From Phascolarctos cinereus (taxonomy: Eukaryota; Chordata; Mammalia; Diprotodontia; Phascolarctidae), in the NCBI RefSeq assembly GCF_002099425.1, contig NW_018343964.1, positions 11,001,001 to 11,065,000 on the forward strand: 64,000 nt of DNA, written 5' to 3'. A model generated the notes under the pieces. That model did not search any database and was not told where the DNA came from. It saw only the letters and a list, made by a program, of their open reading frames with translations. This document shows, one piece after another, positions 54,301 to 64,000 of this stretch. Position numbers and translations under genes: made by a program. How positions within the stretch are numbered: position 1 is the first letter of the stretch; each line of letters starts with the position of its first letter.

Positions 54301-54366
54301 AACAATAATAATAATAATATTAATAATGACAAATATATATGTACATATGTATATATACATATATCA
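54301..54366. repeat. (AAT)n and AT/ACAT low-complexity
   Basis: AATAAT units followed by a TATACATATG-type palindromic stretch. Confidence 0.9.
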
Positions 54367-54479
54367 CTAAATATTTCACAAATTGCCTTTACTTAAATTA
54401 TCTCATAGATTAGATGTATTCTTTGCTTCCATAGAGCTTAACAACCTACTATTATGGTGAGTAGTCCGATTGAGCTACA

Positions 54480-54898
54480 GCAGAGAATACATGGAGGAGA
54501 GTAAGTATATCATCTTTGCTTCATCATTCTCATTCACCCCACAAACCCAACCCATTGCCAAATCAGGTCATTTTGGCTTTCTTACCATCTCTCATATATG
54601 TCTCTCCTCATCATCGCACTTCAAGCTCTCTTTCCCTCTCACCTGGACTATGGGAATAGCCTCCCAAATGGTGTCCATTCCTCAAGTTTTCCCCTCACAA
54701 ATCCAAACTCTAGCAGCCAAGGTAATTTTTCTAAAGCCTAAGTCCCCCTGTTCAAGAGGCACCAGTAGCTCTCTTTTTTTAACTCCAGGATCAAACATAA
54801 AGTGCTCTCAGCTTAGCATTTCAAGCTCTTTATAACCTGGCCCCCCTCCTACTTTTCCAGCCTTCTTACCCACTACTCTTCTACATATACGCTACACT
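54480..54898 (+). repeat. L2-type LINE internal to 3' region
   Basis: ccattgccaaatcaggtcat, ctggactatgggaatagcct, caaggtaatttttctaaagc, tttcaagctctttataacct in L2 order. The 121-codon frame at 54470-54835 belongs to it. Confidence 0.85.
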
Positions 54899-54899
54899 G

Positions 54900-55075
54900 C
54901 CAATCAATTAATAAATATTTATTTAGTACTTACTACGCTTAGGTACTGAGGGTACAAAAAAAAGGCAAAAGATAGTCTCTGCCCTCAAGGAGCTTACAGT
55001 CTAATGCAGGAACACAACACACAAAAAGAAAGCTGAAAAGGGATAGGTGGGGAGTAGGGATCGAAGGCACATGTT
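54900..55075 (-). repeat. L2-type LINE tail
   Basis: atcaattaataaatatttat, ttagtacttactacgcttag, ctctgccctcaaggagctta, cagtctaatgcaggaacaca, head to head with the preceding plus-strand L2. Confidence 0.88.
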
Positions 55076-55974
55076 GTTTCATGTAGTGAAAGCCAAGCTG
55101 CCTTGGCCTCAAACAATTCCTGAAGCCCAGTCAGCATCATAACTTGCCAAAGATTCACTTTTCTTCTTTTGTAACTCCCGGTTCATAAGTAATTAAATAC
55201 ACAAAAAGTATTTATGATAGAACTTATTTTATCTGGATTAAGCTAGAGTTAAAGCTAGAGTTTAAAGTAGAGATTTAAAGTTAATTAAATCAGGAATTGT
55301 GAACAAAAACAGAAAAATTTTAGAGCGCACATCTGCCCTTTCAGACAGAAAAAGATGGGGCAAAGAGCAAAGGCACTTTGCCATCTGCATCAATATTTGG
55401 AGGGGCGGGGGGAGTTCACAGCCAATTGCATACTTCTCTCATTCTGGGCTTGGCTGTCCTATATGGATGGCCTCAGTAGACAAAGGAGGCAGTGATGGTG
55501 GGGCTCAGTGGCTCTCAACACCGTAGATATTCATCCTTCTTTGCTCTGTCTCTCCAGCTTTGTCTCCATCTTTGTCCTCCTCCCTTCATACTTTAATCTC
55601 ATTTGGCCAACTCCAACTGAATGATGTATTCATTCTCTTTCTTCCCACCCCTCTGTACCCTGCTTCCATGACAGAAAACAGCAATGATGACCGGAATGAC
55701 TTAGGTCCCTACTTCCTGTCTAGCATCTGTCTCTCTTTTTAAAAGAAATTATTATAATTTTATTAATATATAATCCAATCTTAAACATAAAATAAAAATA
55801 ACGGAGCACATATATTTATAGCTTATAAAAATAACCATAATAATAAGATTAATGTTTTGGATGGCCTCTTTTTAGTACAAAATTTCTCATAATATGTTTT
55901 ATGATGGTGTTAGTCATAATTCTTTTTCAACAATTTGTCTTTTTTATTTTTTCTCTTATTAATAGTAACCAACA
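55076..55974. other. About 900 bp unassigned
   Basis: No family recognised. AT-rich from 55740 onwards. Confidence 0.4.
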
Positions 55975-56217
55975 GTAATACTAGCTAGCATTTGTATAAT
56001 GCAAATCCCTTTACAAATATTTCATTTTATTCTCACAACAACCTTAGGAGGTGGGCGCTTTTATTATCTTCATTTTACAGCTAAGGAAATGGAGGCAGGT
56101 AGAAGTTAAATGACTTGCTCAGGCTCACACAGCTAATAAGTGTCTGAGCCAGGATTTGAACTCAGGTTCACCATCACCTCAAGTCTAGTACTCTTTCCAT
56201 TGTGCCACCTAGCTGCC
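55975..56217 (-). repeat. MIR-type CORE-SINE
   Basis: ctagctagcatttgtataat, caaccttaggaggtgggcgc, caggatttgaactcaggttc, attgtgccacctagctgcct. Confidence 0.92.
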
Positions 56218-56279
56218 TCTGCCCTTCCAGTCCCTTTCCTCATTAAGTCATTTTTTTAAAATGAAAAATAAAGCAATCA

Positions 56280-56400
56280 ATACAAGATTGTGAGCTTCTT
56301 GAGGGCAGGAGCCGTATTTTGCCTTCTTTGTATCCCCATCAATTAGCACAGTGCCTGGTACATAGAAGGTGCCTAATAAATGTTTATTGACTAACTGACA
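56280..56400 (+). repeat. L2-type LINE 3' terminus
   Basis: gattgtgagcttcttgaggg, tctttgtatccccatcaatt, gtgcctggtacatagaaggt. Confidence 0.9.
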
Positions 56401-56599
56401 GATATGGATAGTTTCTCTTGCATCCAATAGAAATTTCGTCCAAACTTGCCTTGCTTGTTCCTTTTCAGTCCCTGAAAGATTATTGGTCCCTGCCTCCTTT
56501 CAGGATAAGGGTCATAACAGGCTGATACATTTCTATCCCAAGCAGCAGAACTTTTATCCCAGGAGAACACTGGTAAATGTTTAACAACCTGCTCTCTGA

Positions 56600-56830
56600 G
56601 GGGAAAAAAATTTACCCTTGACATACTTTTAAGTTTAATTAGAATTATTAACATTTTCCCCATCATTTTCGTAAGTCTAGACAATCAACAAAACATTAAA
56701 TTAAGCCCTAATTTGTAACATTTGCTGATTTCTCAGATGTGAATACTCACACTGAATATTTAAAAATTGTTTTTTGTGAGCCAAGTTGAGCTGGCTCCAG
56801 CAGAGAGGACATGCATAAGGAAAACTAATC
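56600..56830 (+). repeat. Unclassified interspersed repeat, copy 2
   Basis: gacatacttttaagtttaat, ttattaacattttccccatc, aagtctagacaatcaacaaa, gctgatttctcagatgtgaa. Uninterrupted counterpart of the copy at 35985-36470. Confidence 0.6.
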
Positions 56831-56872
56831 TGACAGCAGTACAACTCTGTCAGGTTACGTAAATAATCAAGT

Positions 56873-57035
56873 ATTCTATATACAATATTATCTATGAATA
56901 TATATTATATATAAATACATAAATAATACCAAATTATATAAAAAATATTGTACATAAATAATATATAAATGTTATCTATTATATGCAAATAATATATAAT
57001 ATGTAAATGTACCATATAAATAATAAAATACTATT
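56873..57035. repeat. AT-rich block
   Basis: Degenerate ATAAATAATAT-type sequence, about 160 bp. Confidence 0.9.
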
Positions 57036-57330
57036 ATTCACACTTTACAAATGGAATAACAGAGGCTGTAAACTCAGAAAGGTTAAGTGAGCTGTCATAT
57101 GTTTAGCTGTAACTGTCCAAGGCCAAAACTCTTTCCAACAGAAAACTATCAACTTTCCACCAGTTCCTTTCTTTGGAGTAGGTAATACAAGGTGAGTATT
57201 GCAAGTGACATTATTCCCATTTTACAGGTGAAGAAACAGATTTAGAAAGCTTAAGTAATTCTCCCTTGGCTGTATAACTAGAAAGCATCAGAACCAAGGC
57301 TAAAACTCAGCTGTCATTTCTACCTTCAAA
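57036..57330 (-). repeat. Two degraded MIR-type fragments
   Basis: First: attcacactttacaaatgga, aaaggttaagtgagctgtca. Second: ttcccattttacaggtgaag, gaaagcttaagtaattctcc. Both reverse complement. Confidence 0.65.
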
Positions 57331-57484
57331 ACTCCTAATTAAATGTTTTTTCTATTGAAATACCCTGATGATTTATAATCTCTCTGAAAGTATAAATATT
57401 AAATCTTAGACACTCCTCCAAGCCAAAATTTCTAAATGAATCCCCTTCCTCCAGGTTAACTATGTCATAAACAAATTTAATAGA

Positions 57485-57640
57485 ATTTAGGGTCAGAAGG
57501 GATCTTAGCCAAACCCATTAATGTTGCAGGGGCCCATGCAGATGAAGCAACTTGTCCAAAGTCACACAGCTAGTAAGGGATAGAACCGAGATTTGAATCC
57601 AAGTCCTTAGATTCCAAATCCAGTGCTCTATCTAATGCAC
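57485..57640 (-). repeat. Ther-1/MIR3-type SINE
   Basis: gaatttagggtcagaaggga, ccaaagtcacacagctagta, gatttgaatccaagtcctta. Confidence 0.8.
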
Positions 57641-57786
57641 AGCCTCTTTCCAGGGTAGGAGGATGCATCCTTTCATCTGCCTCCCTAGGTTGGTGTCTAT
57701 TGCTAATATTGTTACAGTAACCCCCTGCCTTAAGAGTCACCCTGCCCCTCCAAGTACTTATGATTTACTATTTATCTGTGAATCTA

Positions 57787-58172
57787 GGAGGCCAGCTAGG
57801 TGGCTCAGTGGTTAGGGTGCTGGGTCTGGAGTCAGGAAGACTCATCTTCTTGAGTTCAAATCTGGCCTCAGACACTTATCAGCTGTTGTGATCTTGGGCA
57901 AGTCACTTGACCCTGTTTGCCTTGGTTTCCTCATCCATAAAATGAGAAGGAAATGGCAAACCATTCCAGTATCTTTGCCAAGAATACCCCAAATGAAGTA
58001 ATGAAGTCACAAAGAATCAGACACAACTGAAATAACTAAACAACAGTAACAACAAATTAGCTGGAGAAGGAAACGGCAAAGCGCTCCAGTTTCTTCCCTG
58101 CCCCCCTCTGCAAAAAAACAACTCAAGCGGTGTCACAAAAAATCAAACAGGACTGAACAACAGCAACTGAAT
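57787..58172 (+). mobile_element. Long-form marsupial SINE with a second tail copy
   Basis: A full long SINE (gccagctaggtggctcagtg, tcaaatctggcctcagacac, atctttgccaagaatacccc, cacaactgaaataactaaac) is followed at 58061-58160 by another copy of the 3' part only (gctggagaaggaaacggcaa, gtgtcacaaaaaatcaaaca). Confidence 0.85.
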
Positions 58173-58227
58173 TGAATCTAGATGCAATGTTTGGGAAGAT
58201 GATTCATGAGAAGACCCAGACCTAGGC

Positions 58228-58635
58228 CTCTACAAGATAATAATTCACATTTATGCAGCCCTTAAAGGCTTACAAAATATTTTCTTCACAACAATCTTTT
58301 AAAGTATTATTAAAAGCATTATTATCTCCATATTACAGCTAATAATAATAGTTAGCTTTTATATAGCACTTTAAGGTTTGCAAAGCACTTTACTCATTTG
58401 ATCCTCATAACAATTCCCGGAGGTAGGTGCTCTTATAATCTACATTTTACAAATGAGAAAACTGAGGCAGACAGAGGTTAAGTAACTTGCCCAGGGTCAC
58501 ACAGCTAATAAGTGTCTGAGGCCAGATTTGAAGGTCTCCTTGGTTCCAAGTCTAGAGCTCTATCCACAGTGGTTCTGTGTAGCTGAGGTCTTCTTGGGTC
58601 TAAGTCCAGCACTTCTATTCATAGTAGTACCACCT
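58228..58635 (-). repeat. Two MIR-type SINE copies in reverse orientation
   Basis: A fragment at 58228-58335 (acaacaatcttttaaagtat) and a fuller copy at 58336-58635 (tatatagcactttaaggttt, cccggaggtaggtgctctta, gaggccagatttgaaggtct, with a repeated tccaagtc/taagtccag head). Confidence 0.8.
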
Positions 58636-58899
58636 AGATGCCTAGACAAGTTAAGTAAGTACTTAAGTAAGTAAGATAGTCACAAGATTAGTCAATGCCA
58701 GAACTAGTTTTCTAAATCCATGACTCTGTCCTCCACATAATATTAACTATGTACATTCTCCTTGCTTTGGAGGTGAAGGGGATCAGGAACAGGGAAAGGA
58801 TACTGATAGTAAGAAGTATTATACCATACAGTGTGTTCTGCCCCGACCTCTTCTATCTCCCTGAGCTACATGAAAAGATAATGGGATTAAAAGATAATT
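58636..58899. other. Unassigned sequence
   Basis: A short TAAGTAAGTA run near 58655; nothing else recognised. Confidence 0.4.
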
Positions 58900-59090
58900 A
58901 GCCAGTCAAATATTTATAGAATGTTTACTATCATTGTGTTTGCTGTGGTAGGAAGTAAGAGAAATCTGAACCATATCCTTAAGTTCTTACCCTGGGGTAG
59001 CTCACAGCGTAGTTGGGGACATAGGTCACAAATTCATGAAATAATTAGAAAATACCAAAACACAGGATGTAATTAAGGGCTTTGTACCGC
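58900..59090 (-). repeat. L2-type LINE 3' fragment, degraded
   Basis: gtcaaatatttatagaatgt, tgctgtggtaggaagtaaga and ggtagctcacagcgtagttg follow the reverse-complement L2 order. Confidence 0.55.
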
Positions 59091-59574
59091 ATGGTATGGC
59101 ACAGAGTCTAAATTCAATGGTTTGGTAGGACCAGTATCCTAACCCCTCCCCCCTTGCAAGTTAGGTTAGTTTTTCCTGACAAGGCATTGATGCCATCCTT
59201 GAGGCTTAGTTGAGGAAAAGACTCAGACCATTAACATTTCCTCATTGTCTGCATACACAAGGACAGGAGAAGCTCCAGGCCCATTCTCTAATGCTGGGCT
59301 GAGCAAATCAGGAACTGGGAGCTTTGCTCAAGTAAACTAATTTGAGGAACCAATGCCCATCGTTGTTGTATATCCTCCTGCTATAGCTAAGTAAATCTCT
59401 TTTTGTTAACTGCCAGATGACTTGTTAGTGTTTCCCTAACTAAACTACCAGGAGACTGGCCTGAGTCAAACCCAGCCCAAAACAATGTCTGATATCTTTT
59501 CTCCAAAACCAATCCCTATTTCAAACCTCTTTATTTCAACCAGGGACAACAGGCTTACAACCTGGTGTTACTCA
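59091..59574. other. Unassigned; LTR-like texture
   Basis: gctaagtaaatctctttttg near 59386 and cttgttagtgtttccctaac recall an LTR end, but I cannot place edges or a target duplication. Confidence 0.3.
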
Positions 59575-60180
59575 GTCTCACCTCACATACCTAATCAGTT
59601 ACCAAATCTTGTCATATATTCCTCTACCAAATTTTTCCCATCTATCTAGTTCAGGCCCTCTCACCTAGTCTATTACAATAGCATCCTAGTTTTTCTCAAG
59701 TCTTTTTCCCAATTCCAAACCATCCAAAAACAAAGTTTGACCATGCCACTGCCCTACTTAGTAAACTCCAGTGACTTCCCTTCCTCTTTTCCAGAGCTTC
59801 TTAAACTGTGTGTCAGGATCCCTATGGTGTTGTGAAAAATTTGGCAACAGAAAAAGGTTTCTGAACACGCAACAACCAAAACTTAATTCAAAATCAAATG
59901 TGTAACGAATTTGAGGTGTTTCTGGCAGTGTTTGCCTATGTTTCATCAAGTGACTTCACTGAACACACAGCATGCACACTTTGCACTGCACATACCATCT
60001 TGCCACACAACGCCAACGAATGCTGCTGAAACATGAAAAGGGTCACAAGTGTAAAAAGTTTAGAAGCCCTGCTCTATTCTAGGGTAAAATGGAAGTAAAC
60101 TTCTTTGTTTGTCTTTTAATGCCCTTCGCAACTGGATCCCAGCTACCTTTCCAATATTATTGTATGTGTAGCAAATGTCT
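59575..60180 (+). repeat. L2-type LINE internal region hosting a hAT element
   Basis: ctaatcagttaccaaatctt, gtttgaccatgccactgccc, agtaaactccagtgacttcc before; tttgtctttt aatgcccttc, gatcccagctacctttccaa after. Plus orientation. Confidence 0.82.
59792..60071. mobile_element. Non-autonomous hAT element with near-intact target duplication
   Basis: Inverted ends CAGAGCTTCTTAAACTGTG and AAAGTTTAGAAGCCCTG bound 280 bp. Flanks CTCTTTTC (59784-59791) and CTCTATTC (60072-60079) match at 7 of 8 bases. Inserted in L2. No transposase frame. Confidence 0.92.
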
Positions 60181-61094
60181 TCCTCCCTCATATATAGCAT
60201 GGAGATGTCATGCTGTGATTCAAAGGGAAGCAGAATAGACATCTCTGTCCTCTATTCCCCCAACTCTTGTCCAAGGGAGACTTTAATTTCTGCTAGGAGG
60301 AGAAGAAACGATTGGTGCCAGAAGCCTGGCCATTCTGTTCCCTTCAGAAAGAGGGGGTCCATACCAGGCTAGAAACATATCTGTCTCCTTTTAAATATGA
60401 TGAGTCTAGGAGATGTGATTTTCAGGTTCAAGCTAAACTTCTAATGGCAATTCATTACTGGGGAAAGGAGGATCCAAGTTTTATATCCAAGATGTGGCTT
60501 CCTTCCAACCAAATACCAGTTCCACAATGACCACACATAGGAAGTAGCAAAGAAATCCATTTATCCAAATTGATAGCAAAACAGAAATCAGAGAAGATGG
60601 TGTATATGTAGGAGGATATACAGAAAACAATATAGAGTGAAAGAGCTCTCCCGTTGGGAGCAAGGTAACTCAGCTTAACAAAGAGAGAGGGATCTCACCC
60701 AAGGGAAAATTCCCCAAAGTCCGTAGAGTAGCTAGCTGGGGATCAGGACACGATGGAGACTGACAGCTCCTCTCATGTTGGCTGGCCTCTTCCCAGAATA
60801 TAATTCTGCCTTTAGCACCCTGAAGTGGAGCCGACATCGTCCATCTTCTCTTTCAAGACTGGAAGCCAGTGAGACCTGAAGAGACTGGAGAGCCCAAAGA
60901 ACCTAAAGATGTTTCAATAAACTGAAGAGATTCCAAAGCTTGAAACTGAATCTCTCCTTTCTCCAGCTCTTGACATCTCCACCCCCAGCCCTTGGGCAGG
61001 TGTAGGACATTGCTCTCAACCAATGAGGAAAGAGTCCCATACTGATGGGCTTTGGGACTCAGGTTAGTTAATTAAGAGTTACGTAATTAATAAC
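60181..61094. other. About 900 bp unassigned
   Basis: No family recognised. Frames at 60175-60530 and 60481-60663 have no domain. Composition is ordinary. Confidence 0.4.
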
Positions 61095-61362
61095 TTAAAT
61101 AACAATAGCACTTACTATGCATCTGGTATCATACTAAGCACTTTACAATTAGTATCTCATTTAATCCTCACAACAAACCTGGGAAGTAGACACTATTATT
61201 ATCCCCACTTTACAGATGAGAAAACTGAGGTGGGATGCATTTTTTTTTAAATGATTTGCCTAGAGTTACATAGCTAATAAGTGTCCGAGGCTGGATTTGA
61301 ACTCAGATCTTCCTGACTCCTGGCCCAATGCCTCATTCACAATACCACCTTTCCTGTACTTT
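61095..61362 (-). repeat. MIR-type CORE-SINE, full length
   Basis: caatagcacttactatgcat, gggaagtagacactattatt, gagaaaactgaggtgggatg, ggctggatttgaactcagat in reverse-complement order. Confidence 0.92.
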
Positions 61363-61367
61363 AGAGT

Positions 61368-62157
61368 GCAGCCAAACTGTTTTTCATACACAAAACTCTT
61401 TCTTCTGTCTTTTTGACACTACACTGACTGAATCTCATGCCCAGAATACACTGTAACCTCATCTTAGTTTTTTACCCTCCTTTGTTCCCTTCAAAACTCA
61501 GTCCAAGCACTATCTTCTATATAGGAAGCCTTTCCTGGTCCCCTCTAGCTATTAGCTCCTTTCTCCATATTTATGTTGCAAATACTGATATATTATGTCT
61601 CTCCTGAAAGAATGTAAGCTCTCTCAGAAAAACCTGGAAAGACTTGTATGAACTGATGCAGAGTGAAATGAACAGAACCAGAACATTGTACACAGTAACA
61701 GTCACATTGTGCAGTGACTGACTTTGATAGACTTAGCTCTTCTCAGCAATGCAAGGATCTAAGACAACTCCAAAAGATTCATGATGGAATGTGATCCACA
61801 TCCAGAGAAAGAACTTAGGAGTCTGAATGAAGGTATAAGCATACTATTTGCTCTCCTTTTCTTTTGTTGTTTTGTTTTATTTCTTCTTTCTTGTGGTTCC
61901 TCCCATTAGTTCTAAATCATCTTTATGTCATGACTAATGTGAAAATGTTTAATGTGAATGTATGAGTAGAGCCTATATCAAATTGCATGCTGTCTTAGAA
62001 AGGGGGGAGGAAAGGAAGGGAGAGAAAATTTAAAACTCAAAATCTTATGGAAGTGAACGTTGAAAACTAAAAATTAATTAATTAATTAATTTTAAAAGGT
62101 AATGTAAGCTCTCTGAGGGCAGAGACTGGTTCTTTCTGTCTTTATACCTGCAGTGTC
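61368..62157 (+). repeat. L2-type LINE 3' end carrying L1 and hAT insertions
   Basis: gaaggcctttcctggtcccc-like text at 61535, gaaagaatgtaagctctctc, then after the L1 ctctctgagggcagagactg, tctttatacctgcagtgtct. The terminal box is split again by the hAT element at 62166. Confidence 0.85.
61625..62100 (+). mobile_element. L1 3' end with exact 14-bp target duplication
   Basis: cagaaaaacctggaaagact, gaacattgtacacagtaaca, gacttagctcttctcagcaa, gcatgctgtcttagaaaggg, (AATT)n and an A-rich end. Flanked by AATGTAAGCTCTCT at 61611-61624 and 62101-62114. Confidence 0.95.
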
Positions 62158-62165
62158 TGGCACAG

Positions 62166-62320
62166 GGGTGGGGAACCTCCTAGCTCCTTTGGGTGGGCCT
62201 TTTGACAGAGTCCAAGTTTTGTAGAACAAATCCTTTTATTAAGGGGACTTGTTCCCTGAAACTTGGATTTAGTCAAAGGGCAGAACTTGAAGACCTAGGG
62301 GGCCACATGTTCCCCACCCC
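62166..62320. mobile_element. Foldback hAT-type MITE, second copy
   Basis: Ends gggtggggaacctcc and ggccacatgttccccacccc; interior gagtccaagttttgtagaac, ccttttattaaggggacttg matches the element at 49949. Part of one arm is lost. Flanks TGGCACAG (62158-62165) and TGGCATAG (62321-62328) match at 7 of 8. Confidence 0.9.
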
Positions 62321-62328
62321 TGGCATAG

Positions 62329-62440
62329 AGGATAGGGGGCTGGCTTTGCAGTCAGGAATACCTGGGCTCTAGAACAGATTCTGATATAAACTAGTTATGG
62401 GACCATGGGCAAGCCACTTCTCTTGGTTCCCCCCTAAACA
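62329..62440 (+). repeat. MIR-type SINE fragment
   Basis: gatagggggctggctttgca, atacctgggctctagaacag, atgggcaagccacttctctt. Confidence 0.7.
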
Positions 62441-62611
62441 ACTCTCTAAAACATAAGTTATAGACAATTTGCTAATTTACACTAGGAGAGAAAGTTTCCA
62501 CACTGGGAATTTCCTCCACCAAGTGGACCAAATTTTTATCACTAATAATAATAAAAAATTAAGGTCTTCTAAGAATGGACTGAAATACCTTTCCATCTCA
62601 TTCTGTCAAAC

Positions 62612-62818
62612 CTATTGTTGTTCACTCATGTCTGACTCTTTGTGACCTCATTTGGGGTTTTCTTGGCAAACATACTGGAGTGGTTTGCCATTTCATTCCC
62701 CAGCTCATTTTACAGATGAGGAAACTGAGGCAAATAGAACTAAGTGACTTGCCCAGAGTCATACAGCTAATAAGTATCTGAGGCTAGATTTGAACTCAGG
62801 AAAATGAGTCTTCCTGAC
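62612..62818 (-). mobile_element. Long-form marsupial SINE, head missing
   Basis: tattgttgttcactcatgtc, catttggggttttcttggca, gatgaggaaactgaggcaaa, actcaggaaaatgagtcttc. Stops short of the tRNA-like head. Confidence 0.92.
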
Positions 62819-64000
62819 TTAAACCTTGAATTGAATGCAATCCCTTGACTGTAAAGACTCCACTTGTTCTCAATCTGTCCCAGCCCTGATGCTTCCTAGA
62901 GAATATAATGTGCTTGCAGGCACAAGGTAGGGCAATCCTACCTGTTTTATGTCCCATCTTCTGCCTCTTTAGCTCTCCTTCCATTTCTCTCCTGCCTCCT
63001 CCACAGCTCTGAGTCTCCCTCCACCACTCCTATGAAAAGCGGCCTTCCACGGGTCAGGTCAAGTGCCCTGCTCACAGCAGGAACTTCCTCCACTCCCACA
63101 CGTGATTGAGAAAATCACCAAACATGCTTCTGGCTCAGGAAACAGAATTAGAAACAGCACTCGCCTCCAACTCAAAGCCAAGGGGGAGACCAAGAAGAAC
63201 AATGAATTAATATCTATAAAACCCCAGCGCAGACAGAGACCTGGGTAAGTGCTGCATTTTAAAGCAACTCTCCACACCTCCTAATCACATATGATAGCAA
63301 GTGTTCAGGGCCTTGCTAAAAAGTGCCATTCTCTCTCCAAGTAGATTTAGATGAAGAGCCCATTAACTCCCTATTGTCAAACCCCCACTAAACTGTACTT
63401 ATGGGGAGGGGGATGAATAAGAATCTTGTTTTTATTAACTCTTCCATTTATGTGCCTCAAGCTTCACTTTGACAGCTTTTTCCTGGCCCAGGCAATTCTG
63501 CTAGAAAGGATATAACTGAGGATTTAACTACACTGAAGATTGTTCTTTAATGAGATAATGTTGCAACTGGTCTCCTCCTCGGGTGAGGAGGAGAAACTGT
63601 GAGACAAGTTTGTTTGTCTGGGAAGCTGTTTCTTGGGACAATGAGAGCTGAGCTCATCTGACCCACCAGTCTGAACCTCAGCCAATCAATCAATCAACTC
63701 CTGGGCCAGCAATAACTCATAAGATTTCCTCCAACCCTGGAAATATCTGCTTTGAAAACAATGTTTGATCACTTCACCTACTTGGATGAGGTGGAAAAAG
63801 CAGCAGGGGCCAAGGCACCAGGTCACCTAGGGACCATGGTCCACATGCAAGTGATGGCAGGGTAGAAGACAAAGACATTGGTCTCTTCTGTAGATTCACA
63901 ACCATGAGGAGAAGGATATGCCAAAGTACCATGGAGATGAAACTGACCAATTCTCTTTTCCCTTGATCCATAAATTCTCTCTCCTACTAGATTCTCTGAA
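62819..64000. other. 1.2 kb without recognised repeats
   Basis: No interspersed repeat seen. A 61-codon plus frame (63063-63248) ends at a donor-like ctgg/gtaagtgctg (about 63243), but no homology, good acceptor or partner exon is seen. A perfect 10-bp hairpin lies at 63571-63594. Confidence 0.4.
63571..63594. repeat. Perfect 10-bp inverted repeat, 4-nt loop
   Basis: TCTCCTCCTC, loop GGGT, then GAGGAGGAGA. Arms fully complementary. It lies in repeat-free sequence. Confidence 0.9.

Noticed and set aside
54470-54835. 121-codon plus frame
   Set aside because: Also L2-derived; it covers the LINE 3' region in order.

Overview
This window is vertebrate, almost certainly marsupial, nuclear DNA. 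The diagnosis rests on its interspersed repeats. There are many copies of a tRNA-derived SINE (body GGGGCAGCTAGGTGG... to GGGCAAGTCACTTAACCCC) in a short A-tailed form and a long form with a GCCAAGAAAACCCCAAATGGGGTCA-type tail. There are marsupial-type L1 3' ends, RTE-tail-derived SINEs, and very many L2 and MIR/Ther-1 remnants. The opossum-type SINE tail was not seen, which leans towards an Australian-lineage marsupial; that is inference only.

I find no protein-coding gene, exon, structural RNA gene or CRISPR array that I can support. The longer open frames (2.0-2.7, 9.4-10.2, 14.5-15.1 and 22.0-22.5 kb) are by-products of simple repeats. The only frames with recognisable protein homology are pieces of a dead RTE-type LINE reverse transcriptase on the minus strand (47.26-49.49 kb). 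The window therefore reads as intergenic or deep intronic sequence.

Layout. 0-10 kb: L2 and MIR fossils, three long purine tracts (2.10-2.59, 2.96-3.21, 9.44-9.82 kb), an L1 tail holding a SINE, and a hAT element inside a Ther-1 SINE. 10-22.6 kb: long SINEs, two LTR-type fossils around an AAAT array (14.0-15.1 kb), a further solo LTR (19.9-20.7 kb), RTE-derived SINEs and a 400-bp CT tract. 22.6-36.8 kb: dense MIR/Ther-1/L2/SINE mosaic, three L1 pieces and a GATA array. 37-46.4 kb: a long decayed L2 with a hAT insertion, an LTR-like repeat whose partner lies inverted at 46.4-47.0 kb, more L1 tails and a 680-bp hAT element. 47-50.2 kb: the RTE LINE split by a SINE, then a near-perfect foldback hAT element. 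50-64 kb: L2, MIR, a 36-bp minisatellite, an L1 nested in L2, an L2 carrying both an L1 and a hAT insertion (61.4-62.3 kb), and about 1.2 kb of unassigned sequence at the end.

Nothing acts as a pathway or operon. The content is the insertion history: L2, MIR and Ther-1 form the oldest layer; hAT and RTE elements come next; L1 and the short marsupial SINE, with clean 10-15 bp target duplications, are youngest. I looked for an undescribed system and found none. The items most worth checking are the foldback hAT family, the unclassified repeats present in two copies each, and two non-repetitive stretches that may be regulatory. All family assignments come from recalled consensus patterns, not a search.
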